Program-made: the position numbers and the translations under genes | The notes under the pieces: generated by a model | What the model was told of the DNA's origin: nothing | Databases searched by the model: none | Seen by the model: the letters and a program-made list of their open reading frames with translations, nothing else | Assembly: GCF_016918035.1 (NCBI RefSeq) | Contig: NZ_JAERWK010000025.1 | Span: 124,001-188,000, forward strand | Direction: 5' to 3' | Origin: Nakamurella leprariae | Lineage (GTDB): Bacteria; Actinomycetota; Actinomycetes; Mycobacteriales; Nakamurellaceae | Length of the DNA stretch: 64,000 bases | Shown: positions 53,857-62,587 of the stretch, one piece after another | How positions within the stretch are numbered: the stretch's first letter is position 1 | How the letters are laid out: each line of letters opens with the position of its first letter

Positions 53857-56430
53857 GTGTCCTTCCTGCCGCCGCGGAAGGGGCGACGTCCCGTCGTCCC
53901 TCCTGCGCTGCTGACCGTGCTCGTTGCTGCGCTCGTCGCGGTCCTGACGGCGGCGCTGAGCGTGATCACCGTCCCGAGCGGGGCCGTGGCCCACGCCGAG
54001 CCCGGTGCGGCACCGAGTGAGCAGGCCGGGCCGGCCGTGGTGGATCGGGGTCGGGTCGACGTCTTCCGGCTCGGGATGACCGGTACGGATCTGACCCTGT
54101 CGACCGGCGCGGCCGCCGGTCCGGGCTCCGATCCGTCAGCTGCCTGGGTGCAGCAGATCGTGGGCCGGGATCCGTCCGGCGTCGTGTTCCACCTGCCCGA
54201 CATCGCCGGGGACCGGGTGGGCCGGACCGTGGTACCGGCCGGGTCGTTCGAGTTCATCGCCCCGGAGGGCGACCCCGTGTGGGTGCTGCCGGTGCAGGGG
54301 ACCGACAGCTCGCTGCTGGCCGGCTGGGAGGCCCGGTCGGTGGGTGCCGGTGTGCTGCAGGACGACCTGGTCACCCTGGAGTTGCTGGACGCCCAGGTAC
54401 CGGCCGGTGCGCGGCTCGAGGTCTTCACCACCGAGCCGCTCGGCGACCCGGTCCGCCTGCTGAGCACCCAGGACCGCGCGCTGCGATCCGTCCCGGTCCG
54501 TGCCGGGACCCAGGCCGACGCCAGCTGGGCCTTCACGGCGCTCGGCACCTACCGACTGACCGTGCAGGCCACCGGCACGACCGTGGACGGCGAGACCCTG
54601 CGCTCGGCGGCCCAGGAGTTCACCTTCGTGGTGGGTGACCTGCCGGCCGTCCCGGCCGAGGCGTCCAGCGCGGCGGCCGACCGGACCGCCGGTCCGAACC
54701 CTTCGGTGCAGGTGCTGGCCAGGGCGATGCAGGCTCCGGCTCCGGCTGCAGTGCCCGCACCGGCCGCCGCTCCGGTGGCCTGCCCGTCGCCGCAGGTCTT
54801 CACCGAGGGGCACTTCGACTTCGGGTCCCAGTTCGACGGCACGCTGCACTCCCGGATCAAGACCGACGACCAGGGTTGGCTCGAGCCCAGGACGGTCGTC
54901 TTCCACGTCGGTGACCCGGCCGAGGTCACCATGCCGGCGGGCTACGAGTTCGTGGCGGCCGCCGGCACTCGGGCCTGGCAGATCCCGCAGACCCAGGCCC
55001 CGGGCATCCCGTGGCTGGGCTGGAACACCCAGGACCGCACCATCGCCGGTCAGGTCGACGGCCCCGTCACGATGACCCTGGCCGGGGTCGACGGTCCCGG
55101 CGAGCTGGCCGTGTTCCTGCAGGGATCCTTCGGCGGCGTGGGGACCCGGGTGATGGACACCGTGGGCGGTCCCACCTCGTACGACATCCCGGTCGGCGCC
55201 ACCGGCGTGCACGCCCACGGCAACTGGGTGTTCACCGCCCCGGGGGTCTACCGGGTCAGCATCACCCAGTCCGCCACCATCAGGGGCGCGGTGCAGCGGG
55301 ACACCGAGACGCTCAACTTCCTGGTCGGTCCCGGTGATCCGCTGACCGCCGCGGCGCCGTGTGGATCGGGCGCTCCGGCTGCGCCGGACGCCGGGACGCC
55401 GGCGGCACCGGGTGGCAGTGCTCCGGCCGCGCCGGCGGCACCGGGACAGCCGGCCGCACCGGGCGCCGGTGGCGGCACCTCCTCGGCCGCTGCGGCGGGG
55501 GGCGGCTCGGCCGCGTCGAGCAGCGCGGCCGCCTGCATCCCGACGCCGGTGACCTCGGTGGTCACCCGGCCGGGCGGGGCATCCGGTCCGGCTCCCAGCG
55601 CCCCTCCGGCCGCCGGGGTCGAGCGACTCGCGGACGGCCACTACGACTTCGGCCCCCAGTTCGTGGACGGACAGCTCCGCCCGATGGTCAAGACCGACGA
55701 CCGCGGTTGGCTGGACCCCGCGTCGGTGGAGTTCGTGGTGGGCGACTCGGCGCGGACCGCGCTGCCGCAGGGCGACGGCTACTCCTTCATCGGCGACGCC
55801 GGCGCACAGGTGTGGATGATCCCGCAGACGCAGGCGGCCGGGATCCCGTGGCTGGGCTGGAACACCCAGCACGAGACGATCAAGGGGCACGTCACCGGGC
55901 CGATCACCATGCAGTTGGACTCGGTGGAGGGTCCCGGTTCGGTCGCGGTCTTCCTGACCGGAACCTTCGGTGGCGTCGGCCAACGGATCATGGACGACGT
56001 CGGCGGTCCCACCTCGCACGACATCGAGGTCGGCGCCACCGGTGTGCACGTGCACGGCAACTGGGTCTTCACCGAACCCGGCCGGTACCGCGTCACCCTG
56101 TCCTTCTCCGGCGTCATCGACGGTGCGCCCGCCGCCGGCACGGCGGTGCTCACGTTCGCCGTCGGCGACGGCATCGCGGCGGCCGCCCCCAGCACTCAGC
56201 CGGCCGCCGTTCCGCTGGACGGCGCTCCGGTGACCGAGACGGTGGTGAGCACGGTGGGCCGCGACGCGGTCGGACGGGCGTGCCAGCTGGCGGCCGGTGG
56301 ATCCACGGACGGGGCGCTGGGCAACACCGGCGCGGCGATCGGCCTGCCGCTGGCGATCGGGGCGGTGCTGCTGCTGTCCGGCGTCGGACTGCTGGTCCGC
56401 GGCCGACGGTCCCGGGCCGCGCACCGATGA
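53857..56430 (+). CDS. cell-surface anchored-repeat protein (three surface domains)
   Basis: An 857-residue exported protein. Signal anchor: VPPALLTVLVAALVAVLTAALS then HAEP. Three TIGR03769-type surface domains follow at residues about 55-250, 316-490 and 592-770. Domains 2 and 3 show EGHFDFGSQF / DGHYDFGPQF, IPQTQAPGIPWLGWNTQ, GPGELAVFLQGSFG and HAHGNWVF / HVHGNWVF (H452, H454; H731, H733). Domain 1 lacks these His. Pro/Ala-rich linkers separate the domains. The C-terminus has LGNTG (821-825), a hydrophobic helix and RGRRSRAAHR, resembling a sortase signal. GTG 53857 follows GAGGAG. It heads the transporter operon. Confidence 0.85.
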   Translation: MSFLPPRKGRRPVVPPALLTVLVAALVAVLTAALSVITVPSGAVAHAEPGAAPSEQAGPAVVDRGRVDVFRLGMTGTDLTLSTGAAAGPGSDPSAAWVQQIVGRDPSGVVFHLPDIAGDRVGRTVVPAGSFEFIAPEGDPVWVLPVQGTDSSLLAGWEARSVGAGVLQDDLVTLELLDAQVPAGARLEVFTTEPLGDPVRLLSTQDRALRSVPVRAGTQADASWAFTALGTYRLTVQATGTTVDGETLRSAAQEFTFVVGDLPAVPAEASSAAADRTAGPNPSVQVLARAMQAPAPAAVPAPAAAPVACPSPQVFTEGHFDFGSQFDGTLHSRIKTDDQGWLEPRTVVFHVGDPAEVTMPAGYEFVAAAGTRAWQIPQTQAPGIPWLGWNTQDRTIAGQVDGPVTMTLAGVDGPGELAVFLQGSFGGVGTRVMDTVGGPTSYDIPVGATGVHAHGNWVFTAPGVYRVSITQSATIRGAVQRDTETLNFLVGPGDPLTAAAPCGSGAPAAPDAGTPAAPGGSAPAAPAAPGQPAAPGAGGGTSSAAAAGGGSAASSSAAACIPTPVTSVVTRPGGASGPAPSAPPAAGVERLADGHYDFGPQFVDGQLRPMVKTDDRGWLDPASVEFVVGDSARTALPQGDGYSFIGDAGAQVWMIPQTQAAGIPWLGWNTQHETIKGHVTGPITMQLDSVEGPGSVAVFLTGTFGGVGQRIMDDVGGPTSHDIEVGATGVHVHGNWVFTEPGRYRVTLSFSGVIDGAPAAGTAVLTFAVGDGIAAAAPSTQPAAVPLDGAPVTETVVSTVGRDAVGRACQLAAGGSTDGALGNTGAAIGLPLAIGAVLLLSGVGLLVRGRRSRAAHR

Positions 56431-57992
56431 CCGGTGTGCGGTCCGCGCGTCGGGTCCTGATCGCCGTCACCAGCGCGGTCGCCGCGCTGGTGACGGGATG
56501 CGCCGGTCCGGCCACGCCGGCTGTCGACAACGGCCGGGTGCAGGTGGTCACCACCACCGGCATCCTGGCCGATCTGGCCCGCAACGTGGGCGGCGACCGG
56601 GTCGAGGTGCATTCGTTGGTGCCCGACAGTGCCGACCCGCACAGCTACGAACCGTCGCTGCGCGACGTCCGCAACGTCGTCTACGCCGATGTGGCGTTCA
56701 GCAACTACGCACTGCTGGAACAGCACAATGTGATCAAGACGCTGGACGCCAACCTGCGCGACGGGGTGCCCAACGTCTCGCTGGCCGAGGAATCGGTGAA
56801 GTACGCCGCCGAGCTGATCCCGCTGGTGGAGAACTTCTCGCTGGACACCATCTGGCTGGGGCTCCGGGTCCGCGGGCTGGCCGTCGACCGCGGCGCCGAC
56901 CGATCCTCAGACGTGGTGCTGACCGCCACCGGCATGACCGGACCGGGCCGGCTGACCGCGTACCTGCTGGGCAGTTTCGGCCAGCCGGACATCTCCTTCG
57001 ACTCCGACGACGGGTTCGGCGTCGGCGAGGACGCCGACTCGGTGATCCTGCCCCCGGATGCGCACACCCACATGAGCTGGGCGTTCACCGCACCCGGCAT
57101 CTACCGGCTGACCCTGCAGGCGGCGCTGCGGGTCTCGGTCGAGCAGGAGCCGGTGCCACTGGGGGAGGGCACATTCACCTTCGCGGTCGGGGTCAACCCG
57201 TGGGAGGTGCCGGGGATGGCCGTGCGCGAGGTGCTCAACTCCGGCCACACCGATCTCACCGTCGACACGGAAGCGGAACGGCTGGTGCTCGTCTCCGACG
57301 CCCACGGCGACGGACACGGGCATGACCTCGCCGAGGCGCAGGACACCGTGATCGAAGTGCCGACCAAGGCGCTGCACGAGATTCCCGGTGACCCCAACCT
57401 GCGCTTCCTGGGCCGCGCCGGCACGGAGATCTACCAACTGCCGCAGGCGGTGCTGGGCGCGCACGTGCACGGGGAGATCGACCCGCACCTGTGGCACGAC
57501 GTGCACAACGCGCAGGCGTACGTGGAACTCATGCGGGACACGCTCATCTCGGTCGACCCCGACGGCGCCGCGGACTACACCGCCAGCACCGCCGCCTACC
57601 TGGACCAGCTGACCGCACTGGACACCGAGGTGCGCGACACCATCGCGACCATCCCGGAGGGCCGCCGCCAGCTGGTCACCACGCACGACGCGTTCGGCTA
57701 CCTCGCGCACGCGTACGACCTGTCGGTGGCCGGGTTCGTGACCCCGAACCCGGCGGCCGAGCCGAGCCTGCTGGAGCGGCGGCGGCTGACCGAGACCATT
57801 GACAACCTGCACGTGCCGGCGGTGTTCCTGGAACCCAACCTGGCCGCCCGATCCAGCACGCTGCAGGAGGTGGCCAAGGAACGGGGCGTCCGGATCTGCC
57901 GGATCTACGGCGATGCCTTCGACGACCAGGTGCGCACCTACGTCCAGCTGATGCAGTTCAACGCCCGGTCGCTGCAGGAGTGCCTGGGATGA
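56427..57992 (+). CDS. anchored-repeat ABC transporter metal-binding receptor with embedded surface domain
   Basis: A 521-residue ZnuA-like receptor with lipobox LVTGC. N-lobe: VVTTTGILADLARNVGGDRVEVHSLVPDSADPHSYEPS (ligand H72). C-lobe: HGEIDPHLWHD (H354), LVTTHDAFGYLAH (H420). The lobes are separated by about 220 extra residues (about 128-345) holding one surface-repeat domain in swapped order. The C-half comes first: TGPGRLTAYLLGSFGQP, DAHTHMSWAFTAPGIYRLTL (H213, H215). The N-half comes later: LNSGHTDL...FLGRAGTEIYQLPQ. A SDAHGDGHGHD segment lies near 290-300. The ATG overlaps the preceding stop (ATGA). It is matched to the TIGR03772 family from memory. Confidence 0.87.
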   Translation: MTGVRSARRVLIAVTSAVAALVTGCAGPATPAVDNGRVQVVTTTGILADLARNVGGDRVEVHSLVPDSADPHSYEPSLRDVRNVVYADVAFSNYALLEQHNVIKTLDANLRDGVPNVSLAEESVKYAAELIPLVENFSLDTIWLGLRVRGLAVDRGADRSSDVVLTATGMTGPGRLTAYLLGSFGQPDISFDSDDGFGVGEDADSVILPPDAHTHMSWAFTAPGIYRLTLQAALRVSVEQEPVPLGEGTFTFAVGVNPWEVPGMAVREVLNSGHTDLTVDTEAERLVLVSDAHGDGHGHDLAEAQDTVIEVPTKALHEIPGDPNLRFLGRAGTEIYQLPQAVLGAHVHGEIDPHLWHDVHNAQAYVELMRDTLISVDPDGAADYTASTAAYLDQLTALDTEVRDTIATIPEGRRQLVTTHDAFGYLAHAYDLSVAGFVTPNPAAEPSLLERRRLTETIDNLHVPAVFLEPNLAARSSTLQEVAKERGVRICRIYGDAFDDQVRTYVQLMQFNARSLQECLG

Positions 57993-58042
57993 GGCGAGCC
58001 TGCGACGAGCGACCGGAGACCCCCCAGAGGAGAGGAACTGTC

Positions 58043-59059
58043 GTGATCGGCCCGGAGATGCACCGCCGTCAGCGCCGGCCCGCGTGGAGCAGATGGACCG
58101 GCCGCGCCGCGTTCGCCCCGCTGCTGGCGGCCGCGCTGCTGTTCGGCACGTCGGGCGTCGGTCTGGCCACGCCGACGGACGGCCTCGACCAGACTCTGTC
58201 CCCGGACGAGGTGTCCGGCACCGGCCGGGCCGTGCTGGACAGCGGGCACGTGGACATCGGGCCACGCTGGCAGCAGGACCGGATGTCGATCCAGATCCAC
58301 GACGACACCGCGGTGCCGTCGGTGTGGCGGCAGCCGTCCGACGTCGTCATGCAGGTCGGCGACGCCGCGACCCTGACCGTTCCGGACGACCCGGCCTACG
58401 AGTTCCTCGGGACGCCCGCCGGGGCGCAGGTGTACGTGGTGCCGCAGACCCAGCAGGCGGACGTCGTCTGGGTCGGCTGGAACACCCAGGATCCCGCGGT
58501 GATGGAGCGGGCCACGGTGGGGGCGACGTTCACCATGCACGGGGTCGAGGGCCCGGGCGAGGTGATCGTCTTCCTGCAGAGCGGCAACTTCGGTGCGCCC
58601 GAGGTGCTGTGGAACAGCCGCCAGGACGGGCCGCAGGACCTCTTCGTGGCGACCAACACGCACACCCACGCCAACTGGGTGTTCACCGAGCCGGGCGTCT
58701 ACCTGGTCGATCTCGAGATCTCGGCCGACCTGTCCTCCGGTGAGGTCGCCACCGATCGGGCCCCGCTGCGGTTCGCGGTGGGCAGCGGGACCGACGTCGA
58801 CGCCGCGTTCACCGCGTCGTTGGCTGCACCCGATGGTCAGGCCCTGGTCTCCGGCGCCAGCACCGCCGTGGATCCGCTCGATGCGGACGCGACCGATCCG
58901 GACGGTGGGTTCCCGACCGGCGTGGTGGTGTGGGTCGGCGTGGCCGTGGTGGTGGTGGTGGCAGGCGGGCTGCTGATCCGCTCGGTGCTCGCCCAGCGGA
59001 CCGCCCGCCGCGAGGCGGCGGTGGGCGCCCGCCGCGACGATGCGGATCCGCACCCGTGA
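58043..59059 (+). CDS. membrane-anchored surface-repeat protein (single domain)
   Basis: A 338-residue protein with an N-terminal signal (FAPLLAAALLFGTSGVGLA) and one surface-repeat domain (residues about 50-255): VLDSGHVDIGPRWQ, YEFLGTPAGAQVYVVPQTQQADVVWVGWNTQ, VEGPGEVIVFLQSGNFG, NTHTHANWVFTEPGVYLVDL (H207, H209). A C-terminal helix VVVWVGVAVVVVVAGGLLI and a basic tail follow, so it is membrane-held rather than sortase-linked. GTG 58043 follows AGAGGAGAGGAA; ATG 57989 overlapping the receptor stop is the alternative. It sits between the receptor and ATPase genes. Confidence 0.85.
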   Translation: MIGPEMHRRQRRPAWSRWTGRAAFAPLLAAALLFGTSGVGLATPTDGLDQTLSPDEVSGTGRAVLDSGHVDIGPRWQQDRMSIQIHDDTAVPSVWRQPSDVVMQVGDAATLTVPDDPAYEFLGTPAGAQVYVVPQTQQADVVWVGWNTQDPAVMERATVGATFTMHGVEGPGEVIVFLQSGNFGAPEVLWNSRQDGPQDLFVATNTHTHANWVFTEPGVYLVDLEISADLSSGEVATDRAPLRFAVGSGTDVDAAFTASLAAPDGQALVSGASTAVDPLDADATDPDGGFPTGVVVWVGVAVVVVVAGGLLIRSVLAQRTARREAAVGARRDDADPHP

Positions 59060-59904
59060 GCGCCCGGCCGTCCGACGTCGCCCGCGCGGATGACGCGCCG
59101 GTGGACGAGCTGTCGACTCCACCCCGTGTGCCGGTCGATCGGTCCGCCGATCAGTCCGGCCGGCTGGTGGTGTCCGGGCTGGCCGTGGATCTCGGTGGTC
59201 GCCGGGTGCTGCACGACGTCGACCTGACCGTCGATCCCGGCCAATTCGTCGGGTTGGTCGGGCCCAACGGTGCCGGCAAGACCACGCTGCTGCGATCGAT
59301 CCTCGGCCTGCTGCGGCCCGCCGCGGGACGGGTCGAGGTGGCCGGCCGCACCGGGCGCGCCGCGGCCGACGAGATCGGCTACGTCCCGCAACGGCACGAG
59401 TTCGCCTGGGAGTTCCCGATCTCCGTGCACGACGTGGTGATGACCGGCCGGGTCCGCCGGATCGGCTGGCTGCGGCGACCCGAGGTGGGTGACTTCCGGG
59501 CGGTGGCGGAGGCGCTGGAGCTCGCCCGGATGACCGATCTGGCCCGGCGGCCGGTCGGACAACTCTCCGGTGGGCAGCGGCAGCGGGTCCTGGTGGCCCG
59601 CGCCCTGGCAGCGGAACCGTCGGTGCTGCTGCTCGACGAACCGTTCACCGGTCTGGACATGCCGACCCAGGAGCTGCTCATCGAACTGTTCCAACGGCTC
59701 AGCCGGGACGGCCGGGCGGTCGTCATGTCCACCCACGACCTGGCCGGTGCGATGCACGTGTGCGACCGGCTGTGCCTGGTCAACCGCACGGTGATCGCCG
59801 TAGGTTCCCCCGACGAACTGGTCGACCAGTCGATCTGGATGCGCACGTTCGGCGTCACCGCCGGCAGCCCGCTGCTGCGCTCGCTGGGCATCGGGGAGGG
59901 CTGA
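59056..59904 (+). CDS. anchored-repeat metal ABC transporter ATP-binding protein
   Basis: A 282-residue ATPase of the zinc/manganese group: Walker A GPNGAGKTT near residue 70, EIGYVPQRHEFAWEFPISVHDVVMTGR, signature LSGGQRQRVLVARAL, Walker B VLLLDEPFTGLDMPTQ and H-loop MSTHDL. The first 35 residues are polar and absent from most ZnuC proteins. GTG 59056 overlaps the preceding stop (GTGA). It should drive the permease at 59908. Family assignment (TIGR03771) rests on the neighbourhood plus sequence style. Confidence 0.92.
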   Translation: MSARPSDVARADDAPVDELSTPPRVPVDRSADQSGRLVVSGLAVDLGGRRVLHDVDLTVDPGQFVGLVGPNGAGKTTLLRSILGLLRPAAGRVEVAGRTGRAAADEIGYVPQRHEFAWEFPISVHDVVMTGRVRRIGWLRRPEVGDFRAVAEALELARMTDLARRPVGQLSGGQRQRVLVARALAAEPSVLLLDEPFTGLDMPTQELLIELFQRLSRDGRAVVMSTHDLAGAMHVCDRLCLVNRTVIAVGSPDELVDQSIWMRTFGVTAGSPLLRSLGIGEG

Positions 59905-59907
59905 GCG

Positions 59908-60783
59908 ATGTTGAGTCCGGCCGAGTTCATCGGCGACCTGTTCAACCCGGATCTGGCCTTCCTGGCCAAGTCGCTGCTGGTGGCGACGATGTCGAGCATC
60001 CTGTGCGGCATCGTCGGCTGCTACGTCGTGCTGCGGGGCATGGCCTTCATCGGCGACGCCGTCGCGCACGCCGTGTTCCCCGGTCTGGCCATCGCGTTCG
60101 TGCTGCAGGGCAGTCTGGTGCTGGGCGGGATCGCCGCCGGAGTGCTCACCGCAGTGCTGGTCGCGGTGTTCTCGCAGAACCGGCGGCTGAAGGAGGACAG
60201 CGTCATCGGCGTGTTCTTCGTCGCCGCCTTCGCCCTCGGCATCGTCATCATCAGCCGCGCGCCCGGGTACGCCGGGTCGCTGCAGCAGTTCCTGTTCGGC
60301 TCGATCACCGGGATCCCGGACGAGGACGTGTCCGTGGTGGCGGTGAGCTCGACGCTGGTGCTGCTGGTGGCCATGCTGCTGCACAAGGAGTTCGTCATCG
60401 TCACGCTCGACCGGGAGATGGCCCGGTCCGCGGGCATCCCGGTGTTCTGGCTCGACCTGGCCCTGTACGTCATGGTCACCGTGGCGGTGGTGATCTCCGT
60501 GCAGACCATCGGCAACATCCTGGTCCTGGCGCTGCTCATCACCCCGGCGGCGGCGGCCCGGCTGCTCACCGATCGGCTCGGCGTGATGATGCTGCTCGCG
60601 CCGCTCATCGGCGGGGGATCGGCCCTGGTCGGGCTGTACCTGTCCTGGAGCATCGACCTGCCGACCGGCGGCACCATCGTGCTGGTGGCCACCGTGGTGT
60701 TCCTGCTGTGCTGGGTGCTGGCTCCCCGACACGGCCTGCTGTCCCGTCGGTTCCGGGCGAGAGCGGTTGCCACCGAGCATTGA
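59908..60783 (+). CDS. anchored-repeat metal ABC transporter permease
   Basis: A 291-residue ABC-3 permease (ZnuB/MntB class) with eight to nine helices: SSILCGIVGCYVVLRGMAFIGDAVAHAVFPGLAIAFVLQG is the family signature at the second helix and its loop. KEFVIVTLDREMARSAGIPVFWLDL and VQTIGNILVLALLITPAAAARLLTDRL follow near the C-terminus. ATG 59908 lies three bases after the ATPase gene. It ends the operon that starts at the Zur-like site 53685. Confidence 0.93.
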   Translation: MLSPAEFIGDLFNPDLAFLAKSLLVATMSSILCGIVGCYVVLRGMAFIGDAVAHAVFPGLAIAFVLQGSLVLGGIAAGVLTAVLVAVFSQNRRLKEDSVIGVFFVAAFALGIVIISRAPGYAGSLQQFLFGSITGIPDEDVSVVAVSSTLVLLVAMLLHKEFVIVTLDREMARSAGIPVFWLDLALYVMVTVAVVISVQTIGNILVLALLITPAAAARLLTDRLGVMMLLAPLIGGGSALVGLYLSWSIDLPTGGTIVLVATVVFLLCWVLAPRHGLLSRRFRARAVATEH

Positions 60784-60843
60784 TCACGCTCCTGCGCGGG
60801 GCTGGGTACCCCTGTCGGGTGTGAAGTCCGTGTGTTAGCGTAC

Positions 60844-60858
60844 TGAGAGTGATTATCA
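60844..60858. promoter_or_regulatory. Zur-like operator 3
   Basis: TGAGAGTGATTATCA fits TGAnAATnATTnTCA at 11 of 12 fixed positions. The overlapping AGTGATTATCACT (60848-60860) is a perfect palindrome with 6-bp arms. It lies 50 bp before the surface-protein gene at 60908 and is the most symmetric of the three sites. Confidence 0.85.
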
Positions 60859-60907
60859 CTAATCCGGACAGAGGGCCTGCCCGGGTGTACGAGTGAGGGG
60901 AGGTTGG

Positions 60908-62437
60908 ATGAGCAACCGATTGCTGCCGCGCGCGTTCGCGCTGACCCTGGCCACGGGTCTGGCAGCGGTGGCCACCAGCGTGGCGCTGGCACTGCCGGCC
61001 GCTGCGGCTGGGCCGTACGACGGGAAGCTGATCCTCGACGTCGGGCACGTCGACGGCCTGGACATCCAGAGCCAGGGCGACCAGATCGTGCTCAACGTGT
61101 TCGACGATCGGGACGCGCTGAACGCCGTCACGCGTGACCCGGCCGACGTGGTGTTCCACATCAAGGACGAGGCCGCCTTCGAGGTGCCGGCCGCCGGCCT
61201 GGGCCCCGCATTCTCCTTCATGCCGGCCGGACAGACGGTGTACCTGCTGCCGCAGGTGCAATCGCAGAACCCGGACGTGGTCTGGCTGGGCTGGGCCTCC
61301 CAGCGCACCGCCCCCGGGGTCATCAGCGCCAACCTGACCCTGACGATGTCCGACGTCGAGGGTCCGGGCGACATCCTGCTGTTCCAGAACGACGCCTTCG
61401 GGGCGCCCGTCAACACCTGGGGCAGTGGCGGCGGGCTCTCGCCGTCCGTCACGGTCAGCCCGAACGCCCATGTGCACGCCAACTGGGTGTTCACCGAGCC
61501 GGGCGCCTACACCGCGCACTTCCAGGCTTCCGGCACCAGTGCGGTGACCGGGCAGACGATCACCACCGCCGTCGAGGAGTACAGCTTCCACGTCGGTGCG
61601 CTGCCGGTCGACGAGCCGGAGCCGGTGGAGACCGAGTTGTCGATCAGCGGTCTGGCGGCCTCCTACGCCGCGGGCGACACGGTCACCCTGAACGCGGTGC
61701 AGGATCCGGAGACCGGCGAGGACCACTACCACTGGTTCTCCCGCGCCGCCGGTGCGACCGACTGGACCGTCGTCAGCGGAGCGGCGACCGGGACCTACAG
61801 CTTCCCGGCCACCGAGGCGCTGAACGGCACCGAGTACCTGGTCCGGCTGTACGACCACGATCACGCGGTGATCGCCGAGTCCGCGCCGGTCACGCTCACC
61901 GTCACCACGGGCACCGATCCCGGCCCGGGCCCCGACCCGGAACCGCAACCGGAGCTCTCACAGACCATCACCGCCACCCTGGGTGAGGATGCGGGTGCGC
62001 TGGTGGTCAGCGTGGATCCGGCTGACCGCGACGTCGTGATGGGTCCGTTCGCCCTGACCGGCGACGGGCAGGAATGGGCCTCCTCGGGTGAGCTGCGCCC
62101 GGTCCTGGTGACCGACACCCGCAGCAGCACCCCGGGCTGGAACGTCTCGGGCCAGGTCGGTGACTTCACCTCCGCCACCGACACCGTCGGTGCCCAGCAC
62201 CTGGGCTGGACCCCGCAGGTCGTCGAGCAGTCGGCCGAGCAGGGTGCGGTCGCCGGGTCCCCGGTGGCTCCGGGCACCGCCGACGGCGAGGGCCTCGACG
62301 CGAGCCGCACCCTGGTGACGGCTCCGGCCGGTGCCGGTCTTGGTACGGCGACCGCCGGTGGCCAGCTCGACCTGCACGTGCCCACCGACACCGAGCCGGG
62401 CACGTACACCGCCCTGCTGACGTTGACCGCCATCTGA
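60908..62437 (+). CDS. secreted surface-repeat protein with Ig-like and WxL-like C-terminus
   Basis: A 509-residue secreted protein. Signal peptide ends LALPAAAAG. A surface-repeat domain follows (residues about 38-235): LDVGHVDGLDI, MPAGQTVYLLPQVQSQNPDVVWLGW, VEGPGDILLFQNDAFG, NAHVHANWVFTEPGAY (H188, H190). Next come an Ig-like domain with EDHYHWF and LYDHDHAVI, a PGPGPDPEPQPE linker, and a C-terminal domain with PGWNVSGQVGDF and LGWTPQV, resembling the WxL cell-wall domain. There is no membrane anchor. ATG 60908 follows GAGGGGAGG. Immediately upstream is Zur-like operator 3. Confidence 0.83.
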   Translation: MSNRLLPRAFALTLATGLAAVATSVALALPAAAAGPYDGKLILDVGHVDGLDIQSQGDQIVLNVFDDRDALNAVTRDPADVVFHIKDEAAFEVPAAGLGPAFSFMPAGQTVYLLPQVQSQNPDVVWLGWASQRTAPGVISANLTLTMSDVEGPGDILLFQNDAFGAPVNTWGSGGGLSPSVTVSPNAHVHANWVFTEPGAYTAHFQASGTSAVTGQTITTAVEEYSFHVGALPVDEPEPVETELSISGLAASYAAGDTVTLNAVQDPETGEDHYHWFSRAAGATDWTVVSGAATGTYSFPATEALNGTEYLVRLYDHDHAVIAESAPVTLTVTTGTDPGPGPDPEPQPELSQTITATLGEDAGALVVSVDPADRDVVMGPFALTGDGQEWASSGELRPVLVTDTRSSTPGWNVSGQVGDFTSATDTVGAQHLGWTPQVVEQSAEQGAVAGSPVAPGTADGEGLDASRTLVTAPAGAGLGTATAGGQLDLHVPTDTEPGTYTALLTLTAI

Positions 62438-62481
62438 CGGTGAGCTGACGCAGGACACCAGCACCACCGATCGCGGCACGA

Positions 62482-62523
62482 CGGCGGCGGAGTTCCGGGT
62501 CTCGGCCCGGAGCTCCGCCGCTG
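62482..62523 (+). terminator. terminator hairpin after the surface protein
   Basis: GCGGCGGAG (62484-62492) pairs with CTCCGCCGC (62513-62521), with an inner CCGGG/CCCGG stem. The strong hairpin lies in the 150-bp gap before the DUF916-like gene. No T-run follows. Partial read-through to the next gene is possible. Confidence 0.65.
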
Positions 62524-62587
62524 ATGCGCCCACCGGCGCCCACGATCAACCCTCACCGACCGCCTCCACACACGGAACGACCGGACT

